Assembly: GCA_023014485.1 (NCBI GenBank)
Contig: JAJOZX010000919.1
Span: 726,001-790,000, forward strand
Origin: Bathynomus jamesi
Taxonomy: Eukaryota; Arthropoda; Malacostraca; Isopoda; Cirolanidae
DNA length: 64,000 bases
Direction of reading: 5' to 3'
This document shows positions 41,212 to 52,187 of the stretch, in pieces; within the stretch, counting starts at the first letter, position 1, and every line of letters starts with the position of its first letter. The translations under genes were made by a program, and so were the position numbers. Below the pieces are notes generated by a model that was not told the DNA's origin, did no database searches, and saw nothing but the letters and a program-made list of their open reading frames with translations.

Positions 41212-41524
41212 GTGACAACTGAAGATCCTTTGTAGTAAGTTGGGGACACTCGACGACATCTTGGACTATCTTTCTCGCAACCCTGATTTTGGCGATGGTA
41301 CAACATCACCAAATTGTTTTCATATCTTTACGATGTTCCAAACTATAGTGACAGATAGGTTCAAAGGCTTGGAAATTCTCTTGTCGCTTCTTCAGACTTG
41401 CCGCATCGACATTCTTCTGTTTCAGTTTTTCCCAAAACTCTCTTCAAGAGCTTATCGTTGGTTTGAAACTGAATTAGAAAACCGATGATTTTATTTCTAA
41501 AATACAAACGGTACCTTATATATA

Positions 41525-41534
41525 TATAAGTATA

Positions 41535-41596
<62 letters not shown>
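41525..41596. repeat. (TA)n microsatellite
   Basis: A TA array between the Tc1 relic and a foldback mariner derivative. Confidence 0.95.
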
Positions 41597-41599
<3 letters not shown>

Positions 41600-41873
41600 T
41601 GTCCCATAAGTCCGGTCTCATTGGAAAATTTGTTTTAAATTAAATTTACAAAAGGAATACATTAGAACTAAAACAAATGTTCAAATTGATGTCTTGTTCT
41701 GGGACCATTTTTGGTTGCAGGTAGAATAACATGCAGTGGCTAATATGGAAGTAAGTTACACTCCTGAGGAAAGGGCCTCAAAAGGTTCCAAAACAAGACA
41801 TCAATTTGAACATTTGTTTTAGTTCTAATGTATTACTTTTGTAAATGAATGATGGGACTTATGGGACACCCTG
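41597..41873. mobile_element. 5'-end foldback mariner derivative (copy 3)
   Basis: Inverted arms (GGTGTCCCATAAGTCCGG at left; complement ending in GGGACACCCTG at 41873) pair through ACATTAGAACTAAAACAAAT and TTGATGTCTTGTT. The centre holds a TTTGGTTGCAG acceptor-like site (to 41720) and an ATG at 41745 starting MEVSYTPEERA, the beginning of a DD41D-type transposase. The catalytic region is gone. Confidence 0.82.
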
Positions 41874-41879
<6 letters not shown>

Positions 41880-41915
<36 letters not shown>

Positions 41916-42465
41916 GTATATATCAGTATAAACTTTATGCAAAAGTGTATACGATCGATTTCTGATTGCATTCGCGTGGAATATATTCGTGCGTAGAAGT
42001 TCTACGAATTACTGATTTAAAAGGTGGCCAAAACTTTCGTGTCGTAACCTTTAGAAACAAACATTCATTATTATCTGGAGAATTACAAAAATAAGTAACC
42101 GAAATTTCAAAAGTTACGGAAGATACGAAAACTTCAAAATGAAACAAAACATTCGCGATTCTGACTTCCAAACGGAAACCTTTTGGGCTCAGTTCGAAGT
42201 TACGTGGCGTTAGGGGGGTGGAGAGCGGTCTGGATGTTGAATAGTGGGAGAAAAAAAGATCCTCCGGGTTGCCGCGAAAGAGGAAAAGATGTTCATTGGG
42301 GTGCCTTGAGTCAGTAACGGCTCGAACACGCTAGTTTGGATGGATGTTTACTCGTATTATGTACACTGGGGGGGTTCTATAATGGTTGAATGTGGAGGAT
42401 TTGACAAGAGAAGTTTAGATTTAACGGATACGTTTACATTTTGGTTGAAACGATACTTGCCTCCA
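41880..42465. other. (TA)n then unassigned sequence
   Basis: TA array to 41910; nothing recognised afterwards. Confidence 0.5.
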
Positions 42466-42590
42466 TAAAAGTCACTTCTCGTTTGTGAGCTCTTTATAAA
42501 TGTCACTTCTCATTCGTGAGTTCTTCATAAAAGTCACTTCTCGTTCATGAGATCTTTGTAAAAGTCACTTCTCGTTCGTGAGATAGCTTC
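42466..42590 (+). repeat. 31-bp minisatellite, four units
   Basis: GTCACTTCTC recurs at 42471, 42502, 42533 and 42564, an exact 31-bp period. Units contain AAAGTCACTTCTCGTTCGTG with a few substitutions. Confidence 0.95.
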
Positions 42591-43554
42591 TAATGGGTTC
42601 TTTTCATCTTAAAGTAAAGCTTTTTAAGCCTTATTTTTGTCTATGGAAAAATGTTTTGAAATACATTTTCAAACCATTTTCAAACCGCGTAATCGCTTTA
42701 ATTAATATCAGTTCTTACTCTATTTTAACTTAATTATTTTGTTATTTTAGTATTTCCTGAAGATGGGGACTGTGGTTTTCGAAACATTGAAAAAAATGGA
42801 AATGTACAGTCATTACAAAGAATTTTGTTTAACGCCGTTTTTAAAATGTGACTTCCAAAAGCCTAATTAAGCCTTGTGCGAAAAAAAATAGCAAATTTAC
42901 ATTTTTCGCAAAATACTTAAAAACTGTTTCATGTTTTCACCTTTTGTTTCCGATGTGTAATAAATGTTATACACTGTTTTGCAAATAATAACAACTATTA
43001 TTAGTATTATTAATAATAATAGTATTAATAATAATGATATTAATAATAGCAACTAATATTATTATTTCGGAAACGTTTCTTTAAGATTTGTTTGAGGTTC
43101 GATTATTAAGATTTATAATAAAATAAAAGGAACAGTACCTTTCACCAAACACAACTGCAGAGTTTCAAGAAATGCCAAAACCCGAAATGTGTTTAGAGCT
43201 ATTAGATAAAGTAAGGGTATCAAGGGTATCACCTAGTTTTAAGGGTACTAATAACACCGAAAAATATATCTTGAAGCGGATAACTATCATGGGCTAAAAG
43301 GAGGAAGACAGACATTCGCTCAGACATTTTAAAACAACGGCGAAGAACGGGTTTTTTTTTAATTGATTCCAATGATGGTTTCCATCCGAACCAATCGACG
43401 GTGCCAAATCTTTAAGCTTATTAATGGCACTCCTCTGCGCAATCCGTTCATTAGCAATTCTTAATTCACATATTATTTCTTCACCCGCTTCACATTTGGC
43501 AGTTATACTCATCTGGACTGAGAGTGTCATTGTCATCAGTAAATTTCTCTCTGA
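42591..43554. other. no gene; one degenerate Penelope-tail motif and (AAT)n
   Basis: CCTGAAGATGGGGACTGTGG then TTTTCGAAAC at 42765-42792 resembles the tail motif. ATT/AAT trinucleotides at about 43000-43070. An 80-codon minus-strand frame (43294-43536) has no recognisable features. Confidence 0.45.
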
Positions 43555-43646
43555 TTAACCACTTCAGTCCTTTGACGTTACCTGGTACATCATAGCAGCC
43601 AGTGTAAATATATCGCATATTTTGCGCGATGGAGTGAAGGGGTTAA
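43555..43646. mobile_element. piggyBac-type MITE (TTAA), second family
   Basis: TTAACCACTTCAGTCC (43555) and GGAGTGAAGGGGTTAA (ending 43646) form inverted termini with TTAA on each side. 92 bp in all. Interior unlike the copies at 16548 and 41116. Confidence 0.82.
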
Positions 43647-43648
43647 AG

Positions 43649-43832
43649 CAGCTGCGACCCAAATTCTGGTCATGGGGCTAGCTCGGCGACCCATGCCTTC
43701 AAAGAGTTCACTCGTAATAGATAATAAAATAAATAATTGATGGTAAAGTGATTAGGGATAACATAAATAAATAAATACAAATTTAATAACACAATCAAAA
43801 TGGCTTGGCGACCCAGGAGTTAAGAACTACTG
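43649..43832. mobile_element. hAT MITE, target duplication GGTTAAAG
   Basis: Termini CAGCTGCGACCC and the complement of CAGTAGTTCTTAACTCCTGG are flanked by perfect GGTTAAAG at 43641-43648 and 43833-43840. The left duplication overlaps the right TTAA of the piggyBac-type MITE. Confidence 0.85.
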
Positions 43833-43840
43833 GGTTAAAG

Positions 43841-44157
43841 AAACCTAACCTCTCTCACCAGAATTGACCCTCTCTTTTTGACTCTTAAGCAGTTTGTTAA
43901 TTCGACATTGTCATTAACTGGGAAGATAGACAAAGGGGATATTGATAGATGGGTAACTTGAAACCTCCATCAGGGTTCAAGATACACATTAAACTAAGCG
44001 AAACAAAGTTACGCCAATAAACTTTCGAGAATTCTGCAACAGAACGAACGAAGTTACGTACAAATCGTTAAAATTACGTCGACCACTGAAACAATTATTA
44101 ATAAATTATTAAACTGGAAAAAGTCGTTATTTTTCAGTTAATTGTTATTCAGTTATA
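43841..44157. other. no gene recognised
   Basis: No coding or repeat signal. Confidence 0.5.
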
Positions 44158-44165
44158 CTCATAAT

Positions 44166-44559
44166 CAGTGGCGGATTATCACTGAGGCTATTGAGGCTGA
44201 AGCTTCAGGCTCCCATGCTTGAGGGGCCCCCCATTCAACTGAGTTTCGATGATATAATTCGAGATTTCGCAGACTTCTTTGATTAAATATGACAGAGTAC
44301 ACAAACTGACAAATTCCCTGTTTTATTTTATGTTTTATTGGCCCTAAAGTAAAGTTTGTTTAATACTGTTTGGTTTTGGCAAATGGCAAAATCCACTGTG
44401 TTAAGGTTCTTTTAAGTTTGTTTCTCAATTAGCCCAAGGCACCGTACATATAATTCGTGTAAATGTACTATGTACATGTATTGTTAATAAAAAGCTATAG
44501 AAAAGGGCTCCCATATTCTTCATTGCCCCGGGGCCCCGAGGTGTCTTAATCCGCATCTG
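44166..44559. mobile_element. hAT MITE, target duplication CTCATAAT
   Basis: Termini CAGTGGCGGATTATCA and the complement of CAGATGCGGATTAAGACA are flanked by perfect CTCATAAT at 44158-44165 and 44560-44567. 394 bp. Confidence 0.92.
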
Positions 44560-44701
44560 CTCATAATAATTGTTAATTAACTTCAGGTTTTCCAATTTAT
44601 TATCGGTACATATTTAGTGAATAACTAGAAACGTGGTGGGTTTTTTTTGTCAGTTTGTATTACTTAGTATTATACTGTACATTACATGCGGTATTTGGTT
44701 A

Positions 44702-44712
44702 TATATATATAT

Positions 44713-44753
<41 letters not shown>

Positions 44754-44754
44754 T
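44702..44754. repeat. (TA)n-(GA)n compound microsatellite
   Basis: The GA part joins the LINE-A 3' end, as at 24346. Confidence 0.95.
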
Positions 44755-44976
44755 TACAAGGAAAAGAAGTACCTCAAAAGGCCTTGCGGCCCATACCGAG
44801 GAGGTAAAATTGCAAAGGGTGCCAGAGAAAATTTTCTACACACTCAAATAGTGTGCAAGATTTGGTCTAACCTTTTCTTGAAATGATCCACAGAGGAACT
44901 GTTCACAACTTCTGAAGGTAACCTATTCCACGTGTCACAGATCTTATACGTAAAGTAATTCCCATACACACTAGTC
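44755..44976 (-). repeat. LINE-A 3' fragment
   Basis: Minus-strand match to the last about 40 codons plus 3' UTR of LINE-A (GCCTTGCGGCCCATACCGAG). It ends abruptly at the hAT terminus. Confidence 0.92.
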
Positions 44977-47485
44977 CAGGGGTGTGGAACCTTTTTTCAT
45001 TGGAAGGCCGCATTTCATTTAACCAAGACCCTATTAGGCCGCATGCTGAGAATTTAACGTATACAGTACAACAAAACGTCATATTTTAGTCTACAATCTA
45101 CATATTTACTAATTTTAAATCAAACTTGATAATACGTGAAGGTTTTTATAATAAATAAAAAATTCAGCAAGTGCACATTTATTTTTGTGGGGGAATAATT
45201 GACAATAGAACTAATATCAAGTGAAAAATTATATTCAGTGAAATGATGTTAATATTAAGTGAAAAAGTGATAAACCATTTAATGACTTTTTGTGACTGCT
45301 TATTGCGGGACCGTAGTTTTAGTTGGTCCCCCAGGTGAATATTCGTCATCTGAGATCTCAAGCGCGTTTTGATTTGAGTCACATACGAAAACGTTGATTC
45401 ACAACAGTAGGTTGTGCCGAAACAAGACAACATTCGACGAGCATGTTGGCGCAGACGTGGGTATTCAACGGCATTTTTCCATATTTCAACAGGATCCTTC
45501 TTAGTATCAAATAGAGACTTGAGGATATTATCTTCTAATAGCTCAATCAACTCCATCTGTAAATCTTCAGGTGCTTTGGAGACACCAACCAGGTGTGATT
45601 GGAAAGCTAGTTTCAGTGTGAAGTCATGTTTCTCAAATCTTCAAATCTTTTATCGTATTCTTCAATCAGGAGTCTAGGACAGCTGTGTATTCTTTCACAT
45701 CGCATTCCCTTAATGATTGCTTGTATCTTCTTCATCAATTACCTTTGCCAGTTCAGGGAAGTGTTCAGCTGAAAGTTCCGATCGGGTAAGGATAGTTTTG
45801 AAAAATCGCAGCTTCCTCCGAAAAGCCTGGATTTTTTGCCACATTTCATATATGGATTTTAGTTTTACCTTGCAAAAATATTCAGGTAATTTTGCTTTGA
45901 CATTACGTCACACAAAAATGCAGCATTTCTGCAGAAATCCTCTTTTGTTAATTCACATGGTTCATTGAGTTCCTCAAAAACATCTTGTGATTTGTTTTCG
46001 CAAAGACAAAAGTTTTTTCAAAAACTTGCCCTTGTGATAACCAGCGCACTTTAGAATGATACGGAAGATCCACACTGAATGTTTCATCATCAAGCATAAA
46101 CATATTGCGAAACTGGCGATGTCGTGATGCATTTGCTAAATGTAGTTCACAATACGTATAACTTTACTTAATGTGTCACTTAAAACAGTAGATTTGGCAC
46201 AGAGATTCTGTTGATGCAAAATACAGTGAAAGGAAATCAAGCTATCTGGATTTAGCAGTTCTTTTTGTAGTAGCGCAACAGATCCTGCACATTTTCCTCT
46301 CATGGAAGGTGCACCATCTGTGCATACACTTACTAAATTACATAAATTCAGTTTCGCTTCACGGCATTTTTCTTTGAAGAGAGACAAGACGTCAATTCCA
46401 CGTGTCTTCCCCGTAAGGTTACCCAAAGCCAGTAACTCCTCGTAGTATTGAAAATCTGCAGTTATAACACGAATAAAAAATGACACTTGCGCTGAGTCAG
46501 TAATATCAGTGGACTCATCCAAGGCAATCGAGTAATAAGTATTTTCGCTTTGGCATATTGTTATTGTATGAAGCTGTTCAGTTACATTGAGGGCTAATTC
46601 ATGTTGCCGATCAGTTATGGTCCTTCTTGAAAGAGGTAGTTGTTTGTATTTGTTAACCTTGTCTGAATCTAAAGAGGCTACAACTTCAACAATGCATTCT
46701 TTTATGATTTCCACATCACTATATGGGTAACCTCTTTTTCCAAGTATATATGCTACTTTATAAGTTGCTTCAGTGGTTTCAGTCCCTAGGCCTGACATCG
46801 TTTTAAATACTTGCTGTTGTTGCTACTTTTGAAGTTTCATCTTCGTAAGTGCAGACTTTCGGGGTTCTCCTTCCAATATAGCATACTTGTGGTTCTTATG
46901 AGTTGCATAATGCTGATATGCATTGTGTTTCTTCACTGTTGCAATTATGGCGTTGCAGAGCAAACACATCATTTTATCTTTCTTAGCAACTATGAAATAC
47001 TACAATTCCCATTCTTCATGGAATACTCTGTTCTCTTCCTTTAATTTTCTTTTCACAGTTTTTGACATGATTAGGGTACCAGAAGATTTTTAAATAAAAA
47101 TGGTACACGAATTGATCCAAGATTTACAGTTTTAAAGGAAACAAGCGTGCGTGTCACTATCGGAGAATCGTCAGTAACTGTCATCCAGTCAGCCAGTCGA
47201 GTTGATCGTTGATAGGTAAGGGCGTAAGCCGTGAGGCAACGCTGGCAGTTTCAACTGGCAGCGTTGCCATATTTCCTATTGTTCAAGCCATAAAGAAGGC
47301 TTGTATGTGTAAGAAGAAGTGAAGCTGAAACCATGATCTAATGAAATAGCCTAAAGCCCAAAAGGGGTATCAGTTGCTGTCCATTATCGTACGGTATGAA
47401 TTCTGAATGTCAAATAGGCAGAAGGCCGCAACTAGTACCCCAAAAGGCCGCATGCGGCCTTAAGGCAGCAGGTTACCCACCCCTG
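44977..47485 (-). mobile_element. BED-finger hAT transposon, almost full length
   Basis: Termini CAGGGGTGTGGAACC (44977) and the complement of CAGGGGTGGGTAACC (ending 47485), followed inward by AAGGCCGCAT on both sides. The 8-bp flanks (CACTAGTC left, GGCTACGC right) do not match. The flanks are LINE-A pieces in opposite orientations, so the locus was rearranged after insertion. Carries a complete-length but broken transposase. Confidence 0.88.
45254..47068 (-). pseudogene. hAT transposase (BED finger / ZBED-like group)
   Basis: Start codon near 47068. The N-terminus has a BED-type finger: CLLCN then HYATH (HxxxxH-type spacing) after KKDKMM, with an in-frame TAG just before and another near 46820. 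Codons 46798-46136 are open (220 residues). They hold ALDESTDITDSAQVSFFIRV (first catalytic Asp region), VCTDGAPSMRGKCAGSVALL (second) and FHCILHQQNLCAK. The middle (46135-45557) is frameshifted. The C-terminus 45556-45254 has the dimerisation domain with CFGTTYCCESTFSYVTQIKT. The layout resembles hAT proteins related to vertebrate ZBED5/GTF2IRD2-type genes. Confidence 0.9.
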
Positions 47486-48328
47486 GGCTACGCCAATCCC
47501 AAGTCAGACTACTCCATGTTGAGGAGTAATATCGAGGCCACTGATTTGGAAAAGGACTTGTGTGTGCTAATTAGCAACGACCTTAAGTTTACCAAACAGT
47601 GCGTAGAGGTGGAAAAGAAAACCCAGAAGCTGTTTGATTATATGAGGAGGCAATTTCGATTTCTCAACAAGGAGATTGTGCTCTCTCTGCACAATTCCCT
47701 GGTTCGGTCGCACCTGGAGTACGCTGTGCAGTTCTGGTCGCCCACCCTCAGGAAAAATATTGACAGGCTGGAGCGAGTGCAGGCGAGGGCCACAAAGTTA
47801 ATCCCTTCTGTTAGGCATATGGGCTACAATCGACACTTACACGCCCTGAATTTGCTTTCGCTGGAAACTCGGGGCTGCGCAGTCAACTCATCGAGGTTTT
47901 CAAGCTCACACGGGTTCGACGATGTCGATTTTAGAAGCATTTTTAGTTTAAATGATAACTCAACTCGCAACAATGGTTGGAAGTTGGATTTGAAACGGTT
48001 TAACACTAGTGTGTGTGCGAATTACTTTACCTATAAGATCCGTGACATGTGGAACAGGTTACCTCAGAAGTTGTGAATAGTTCCTCTGTGGATTAGTTCA
48101 AGAAAAGGTTAGACCGGGTCTTGCATACTATTTGAGGATGTGTGTTACTGTCTTCTGGGGGTGGTTGTTCGAGAAGGTAGCTGTGACAATGTGTAGGAAT
48201 TTCAAGAAACGGTTAGACCAAATCTTGCACACTATTTGAGTGTGTAGAAAGTTTTCTCTGGCACCCGTTGCCATTGGTACCTCCTCGGTATGGGCCGCAA
48301 GGCCTTTTGAGGTACTTCTTGTCCTTGT

Positions 48329-48330
<2 letters not shown>
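47486..48330 (+). pseudogene. LINE-A fragment: RT C-terminus, 3' UTR partly duplicated
   Basis: It begins at GGCTACGCCAATCCC (equivalent to LINE-A residue about 648) and is open to a stop at 48074-48076, where one indel truncates the end relative to LINE-A. The terminal TTCAAGAAACGGTTAGACC segment and stop recur at about 48197-48240, a local tandem duplication of the 3' end. Ends ..TTGTAACTC at (TC)n. Confidence 0.9.

Positions 48331-48361
<31 letters not shown>
48331..48361. repeat. (TC)n at the LINE-A 3' end
   Basis: TC run directly following the LINE-A tail. Confidence 0.95.
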
Positions 48362-48367
<6 letters not shown>

Positions 48368-48686
48368 AATACTTTTGCCGTTCATAAGACAATACCTTAG
48401 GAAATAATACTTATTATTACAATGATATACACATACATACATATATGCATGTATGAAAATAGATACCAATGTGTTCGTTGATTTGAAAACGAGACATTTC
48501 ACTCTACCACTGGGGCCCTCAGCAATTGAGTGCAAGGCATTTTAAAATCTCTAATGTGCAGTCAACTTTGTGAGGAGGTCCCATGTCAAATTCGAAAAAT
48601 TGTTTTCATATATTGGATTAATATTATCTTACAATAATAACTTTATAATGACTCTTTTGAGATATTACAGAAAACATTTTCACAAT
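48362..48686. other. no gene recognised
   Basis: No coding or repeat signal. Confidence 0.5.
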
Positions 48687-48694
48687 CCCGTAAT

Positions 48695-49948
48695 CAGTGG
48701 TGGGCACCGTTAACCAAAAAGTTAACTTCGTTAACCGCTAATCCGTTAACCAAAAAGTTAACTTCGTTAACCGTAATCCGTTAATTCGTTAAACATGTAC
48801 GGAAGTTACCGATAAACCGTTAACGTTAACTTTATTATAAAAAAAATGAAAAAACACAATATATATATATAATTTAATTTTCCCTCTTCTTCTCGTTCTC
48901 CATTTTGTCCATGAGATGCATGTTGCCCTTCATGAAAATTAGCATATCAAAGTTTTCATCAGACAGGGATGATCTCTTGGCCCTCAGGATGTCCTTGCCT
49001 ATAGAGAACAAACGCTCCACTGCAGCACTGGAGGGGATGGCAGAGATACTAAAGAGTAACAGCCTCTGGCGCCACACGCTCACATTTACTTCTGAACGCC
49101 ATCTATTATCTCATAAAGAAACTAATTCACATTGGGACTTGAAAGTACCGGCAGGATCAACCGGGTAGAAAAATAATATGGAGATTTTAAAGATGTGGTA
49201 CCTAGAAGTACCGCCAGGACATAAAGGGTAAGGTGAAAACGCTCCCATTGTAAGACATCATTGACTTAATTTATGTCATCAAAGTGACATGAGAATTGAA
49301 ATCTTACCTGATCAGTTTTATGGTTCTTGAAATGTATCAAGGAGACTACTAATAAGGTACTCACAGACATATTATAAATATACATGACTTACTTGACAAC
49401 GATTATTTTTAAATATTCACTAGCACAAACATGTTGCGCAAGAGACAGACTGCAAATGAAACGAATGTAGTTATTTGTTGTAATTGTTACATATATATTA
49501 TTGAAAGTGCCTTAAAATGCTCGTGATATTTCTTGAAAGAAGTTGAAACATTCAACTCAAATGGCAAATCTTTCCGCCTGATTTTACAGTCGACCATGTT
49601 TTGCTCAAACCAATGCCATAAATAACTACCATATTTGGTAAGACAAATTGTGGCGACGGAAACAAATATATCGCCTGATTTTGCACTGCGGAAATGGAAA
49701 TTCGTTCATCACTATTAACAGTGGCGGATTAATTGCGCACCTGCTCAGCACTGAAAATAATAGAAACTTTTAAACGTTTATTTATGAATTTTTTGGGTTA
49801 ACGGACTTGAGTTAACGGAAGTTAAATGTAACGGAAGTTAATTAGTCCGATAATGATTTTCAAAGTTAACTTAAAAGTTAAATCGTTAGCGAAAAAGTTA
49901 ACTTCGTTAATTAACGATTAACGGATTAACGGTTTGTGCCCAGCTTTG
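48695..49948 (-). mobile_element. hAT element H4, copy 1, target duplication CCCGTAAT
   Basis: Left terminus CAGTGGTGGGCACCGTTAAC; right end ACGGTTTGTGCCCAGCTTTG. Perfect CCCGTAAT at 48687-48694 and 49949-49956. Subterminal GTTAACTTCGTTAACCG-type units are repeated many times at both ends. A second copy lies at 55702-56492. Confidence 0.95.
48880..49083 (-). pseudogene. H4 hAT transposase C-terminus
   Basis: AIPSSAAVERLFSIGKDIL then RAKRSSLSDENFDMLIFMKG and a Lys/Glu-rich end. This is the dimerisation-domain core. Upstream domains are deleted. Confidence 0.9.
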
Positions 49949-50261
49949 CCCGTAATGTAACAAGGTTTAATACTAAACCAGTGATCTGGAAGCTTCAGCA
50001 ACTTTCAAGGTAAATTCATAGTAAAAAACTTCAGAGCCATATTACGTCATATAAAGAAAATTTGGGAATAAGTAGTCGCAGGTATAAATACACTGTTATT
50101 TTAGTGTTTTATAATTATAATGCAATAAATACGCTTAATTTTGCTAGCGATAAAGTAATGGAACGAGTCTATCTTCTTTTGAAGATAATTAAAAATAAAA
50201 TAATAATGATAATTGTGTTGATATTAGTAATAATATTAATATTTGAAACAAAGGTACTGTA

Positions 50262-50682
50262 CAGGGTGGGCCGTAAGTTTCCATACATAGGAAAAATAAA
50301 CATTTTTTTATGGACAACCATTTTTATTTATATAATATGCTCTACATGGTTGCCATTGTTTTGAAAACACATTTCAATACGTGTTCCCCACTGTTGATGA
50401 ACACGCATTAGCACAGTTGACGTTATGCTCGTAATGGCGTTGGTGATACGTTCCTTTAGATGATTTATGTCTCGTATCTTTTCCTGATACACCATGGCCT
50501 TCAAGTGCCCCCAAAGATAGAAATCAAGGGGGGTGAGATCTGGGGATCTGGGAGGCCACTCCACAGGACCACGCCGACCAATCCAAGCATCCGGAAACTG
50601 CTGATCCAAATACCGACGCACGTGAAGACATAAAAACAAACGTTTAAATTTTCCTATGTATGGAAACTTACGGCCCACCCTG
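50262..50682 (-). mobile_element. DD41D family c, copy 2 (421-bp deletion derivative)
   Basis: Same TIRs as 32141-32898 and flanked by TA. Only the last about 105 transposase codons remain (third-Asp block [20 protein letters not shown] and C-terminus). Almost identical to copy 1 where they overlap, but without its frameshift near 32465. Confidence 0.95.
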
Positions 50683-50683
50683 T

Positions 50684-51387
50684 ATTATTGGATTACTCAT
50701 ACGTATTTCATTTCATGTTTTTTTAAATTTTATTCTTAGCCAAGTACTTGAGATATATATTTATAATAAATTTTAAGAGTCACGAGAATGGGTCTTTGGA
50801 ATTGCATGTTTTTGATCCTTGCCCTAAACCAGTTTTTATCCAAAATTCATTCACAACCAATCCATTAAAAATTGGTTGAATTGGTTTAGAGTATAAAATG
50901 TTTATAAAAAATAAACCCAAGCTTTACTTAAGTTTACATATTTTCAGAAAAAAAAAACATTTCTCTTACACTTGCCAGGCAACTATGAGCAAAATATTTC
51001 ACTCAACAGAATGTCAGACTTCGTATATTCATATATGAACATACGAGTGTATTTTAGCATTATTGTCAAAAGTTTAGATTTTTAAAACTTGTATTTGGAG
51101 TTATTTTTCTTTTTTTTTTAACTGTAAATTCTCAATGAAAAGTGAAACTTGTCTTTTTAATAAAATGGTGAACCCAACTTTTTTTTTCTAACTTTTAAAT
51201 AAGAAAACCGTTGTTGTTTTTTACCCCAATCAGTGACGTCATATATTTTGTCTAAAGTGCCAAATACAGAAGAAAGGGATGTTGTATGAATATTTAACTT
51301 CTATCGCAAGTTTTTTGTTGCTTGGCAACCGGTATATATATATGAAGAAACTAAAAACCAGTTCGTATATATATATATATATATCAT
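50684..51387. other. no gene recognised
   Basis: AT-rich, short TA arrays from 51332; no coding signal. Confidence 0.5.
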
Positions 51388-51470
51388 CTCCACCTGAGTT
51401 CGAACTCACCACCTCTTGAGTAGAAGGTGAGGGCACTAGCCATTACAATACAAGGGGATAAAAGTTGACA
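51388..51470 (-). repeat. tRNA-like SINE fragment
   Basis: CCACCTCTTGAGTAGAAGGTGA and a B-box complement GAGTTCGAACTC match the minus-strand unit at 36066-36135. Confidence 0.5.
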
Positions 51471-51696
51471 GAACGTATCATGTATTTAAATAACGGAGGA
51501 AACTCATAACGGTTTCGTGTCCAGAGGCATTTTACTTGTTAACTCTTTCGCACTCGAGCTAATAATGACCGGCATTTCATTCAAATTATCTGGTGCAACG
51601 CTGGAGTCCGATAAATGGAATATCATTCTTGAACACGCACGAGCCATTTTTTTTCGTGAAAACTCGTGCGTGTTCAGGCATGGTATTCCATATATA

Positions 51697-52097
51697 CAGG
51701 GTGCTTAAAAAAAAAATGTTACCACTTATATGGTGTAAATATGTCATTGCTTACCATTTATAGTTTGTTTTTTTTGTTTTATGTATTTTTGTGTTTCTTT
51801 GCTTGTTTTTTAATGATAATGTGTTTTTCAGGGATTGTGTGAGTGATTAATGAGTGAACCCCATTCAGCGGAAATGGCTTCAAGGTTCCTCTAATGTAAA
51901 CCTTGTAGCTATTGCCATTGAATGAGGTTCACTCATTAATTACTCACACAATCCCTGAAAAACATGACATTATTATTAAAAAGAGAAGCAAATAAACACA
52001 CTTACATCAACAAAAAGAACAAAAACACAAACTGTAAGTGGTAAGCAATGGCATATTAGCGCCATACAAATGGTAAAAAAAAATTTAAAGCACCCTG
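51697..52097. mobile_element. 5'-end foldback mariner derivative (copy 4)
   Basis: Arms begin CAGGGTGCTT at both ends with TA outside. Each contains a leader ending TTTTTCAGGGATTGTGTGAG and then ATGAGTGAACC(C/T)CATTCA, so both arms carry the same acceptor-like site and transposase start (MSEPHS). They meet at the centre near 51890. No 3' end of the element is present. Confidence 0.9.
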
Positions 52098-52187
52098 TGT
52101 ATATACAGTATATATAGGGTGGGGCACGGGAATCAAGTGTTTTTTGAATAGCTAGTAATCGGCCATTAGGAATGGGAGGGGCGTGCG

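Larger units (their letters stand above)
39578..41520 (-). pseudogene. Tc1-type transposon with nested insertions
   Basis: The left terminus CGGTCGCATGCAAAAGTTTG lies at 39581. The minus strand, read from about 41500 to 39790 across two nested elements and a (CA)n array, gives a helix-turn-helix-like N-terminus and a first-Asp region (ILFGYNQ-like, near 40330). WIFQHDYDPKHNSKS near 40060 holds the second Asp, and WPSRSPTFTVIE near 39990 is a degraded SPDLNPIE with the Glu kept. The C-terminus follows in shifted frames. Very decayed, hence among the older insertions. No right TIR was found. Confidence 0.78.

Noticed and set aside
43294..43536. 80-codon minus-strand frame
   Set aside because: No recognisable domain, no conserved neighbour and no splice context; chance length for this window.
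49147..49172. Stretch resembling the complement of the universal 18S rRNA 5' primer region (GGCAGGATCAACCGGGTA)
   Set aside because: Similarity stops after about 20 bases; the following sequence is not rRNA and a diverged repeat of the same local phrase occurs 40 bp later, so chance is the simplest explanation.
51539..51700. A third TTAA element beginning TTAACTCTTTCGCACTCGAG with a hairpin at 51630-51678
   Set aside because: No matching inverted terminus with TTAA was found on the right, so I could not support element boundaries.
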